From an uncultured Bacilli bacterium (GTDB lineage: Bacteria > Bacillota_I > Bacilli_A > RF39 > UBA660): DNA of 23,536 nucleotides. Location of the stretch: assembly GCA_934096175.1 (NCBI GenBank), contig CAKOLG010000019.1:1-23536 (forward strand). The letters run 5' to 3'. Position numbers and translations under genes: made by a program. Of the stretch, positions 23,123 to 23,536 are shown piece after piece. The notes below the pieces were generated by a model that had not been told where the DNA came from, made no database searches, and saw only the letters and a program-made list of their open reading frames with translations. Position 1 is the first letter of the stretch. Every line of letters starts with the position of its first letter.

Positions 23123-23536
23123 TTATTTTTTTATTTTCTTAACAGTCAATACCATTTTTCTCCATAAAGGCATCTTCCATAAAATATCTCTTAATTTTTG
23201 TTTAATCCTTCTCAAAAAACTTTTTTGTATCAAAAATTTCTCTCTTGGTAGTAAACCATAAACTTTTTTATAATATTCATTTATCAACCAATTATATAAA
23301 GGTTTATTTCCTAAATAATATTGATTTAATAATTCTTTATAAATATCAATATTCTTGCTTAACCCATCGTCTACTTTTTTTAAGTTTGCAAGATTTTCAA
23401 ATTCTTTAGTCATATTTTCAACCATATGATTAATAGTAAATCCATCTAAAATACGTTTACGACAAGCTTTTTTATAATTATCTATATTTTCATATACTTT
23501 AACTAAACCATTAACATAATTTAATACTTCTTCATC
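23123..23536 (-). CDS. Partial: C-terminal end of a probable GT4-type glycosyltransferase
   Basis: The reading frame is open from its stop at 23123 to the right edge of the window with no interruption (137 codons), so the ATG at 23425 is internal and the gene's 5' end lies outside. The visible start (DEEVLNYVNGLVKVYEN, then CRKRILDGFTINHMVENMTKEFENL) resembles the last helices of GT4/GT-B glycosyltransferases, where a helix with R-x-R/K-x-L-x-x-F-S/T-x-x-x-M follows the donor site. The remainder is a basic C-terminal extension rich in Lys and Arg (ending KMVLTVKKIKK) that could touch the membrane. Family assignment is tentative because the catalytic part is missing. Confidence 0.55.
   Translation of the reverse strand, partial: DEEVLNYVNGLVKVYENIDNYKKACRKRILDGFTINHMVENMTKEFENLANLKKVDDGLSKNIDIYKELLNQYYLGNKPLYNWLINEYYKKVYGLLPREKFLIQKSFLRRIKQKLRDILWKMPLWRKMVLTVKKIKK

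Overview
The window is very A+T-rich DNA. The genes are tightly packed and almost all lie on the minus strand; only one secure gene is on the plus strand. Strong AGGAGG-type ribosome sites, short leaders, classical intrinsic terminators, a pyruvate:ferredoxin oxidoreductase and a Gram-positive-style cell surface (SipW-type signal peptides, a sortase-like sorting signal, an LCP wall-ligase) suggest an anaerobic, wall-bearing, low-GC Firmicute, perhaps an uncultured gut Bacilli or Erysipelotrichia lineage. The genus cannot be named from the sequence. TGG encodes Trp and TGA is used as a stop (position 13934), so this is the standard bacterial code, not the mycoplasma code.

Layout, left to right. 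(1) 64-1326: facing terminators, then a TPR/solenoid protein with its own promoter. (2) 1464-6241: a membrane-anchored protein of unknown function (own promoter), then a surface-protein operon read leftwards from 6241 to 2348. The operon encodes a 684-residue multidomain adhesin with three InlB-type repeats, two BsaA/camelysin-like SipW-type secreted proteins, and a protein with an NPDTG-type sorting signal. It ends in a terminator embedded in the last codons. (3) 6437-9123: a HemW-like radical SAM protein and a Sel1-repeat protein. (4) 9251-10504, plus strand: a dicarboxylate/amino-acid:cation symporter. It converges on pyruvate:ferredoxin oxidoreductase (10566-13937), which overlaps by ATGA a membrane-anchored lysozyme-fold protein (13934-15139). 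(5) 15234-23536: an envelope-polysaccharide locus. One operon (19086 to 15234) encodes an Alg14-like subunit, a CpsA-type LCP protein, an Alg13-like subunit and a HAD phosphatase-GtrA fusion. Beyond it are a GT2 glycosyltransferase, a UbiA-type polyprenyl-phosphate phosphoribosyltransferase homologue, a GT-C-like membrane glycosyltransferase and the C-terminal part of a probable GT4-type glycosyltransferase that runs off the right edge.

How the parts may work together (inference). The right-hand block looks like assembly and wall attachment of a lipid-linked polysaccharide: cytoplasmic glycosyltransferases, a split Alg13/Alg14 enzyme, a prenyl-phosphate-pentose supply route (UbiA, then the HAD phosphatase, then the GtrA flippase), a GT-C enzyme using that donor outside, and the LCP ligase. 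The left-hand block looks like a secreted fibre or biofilm matrix system whose processing enzymes (SipW peptidase, sortase) are not in the window. Across the window, most terminator hairpins start inside or within a few bases of the stop codon, the published signature of bacteria in which RNA polymerase outruns the ribosome. No tRNA, rRNA, CRISPR array or insertion sequence was seen, and no gene-free stretch exceeds 300 bases.
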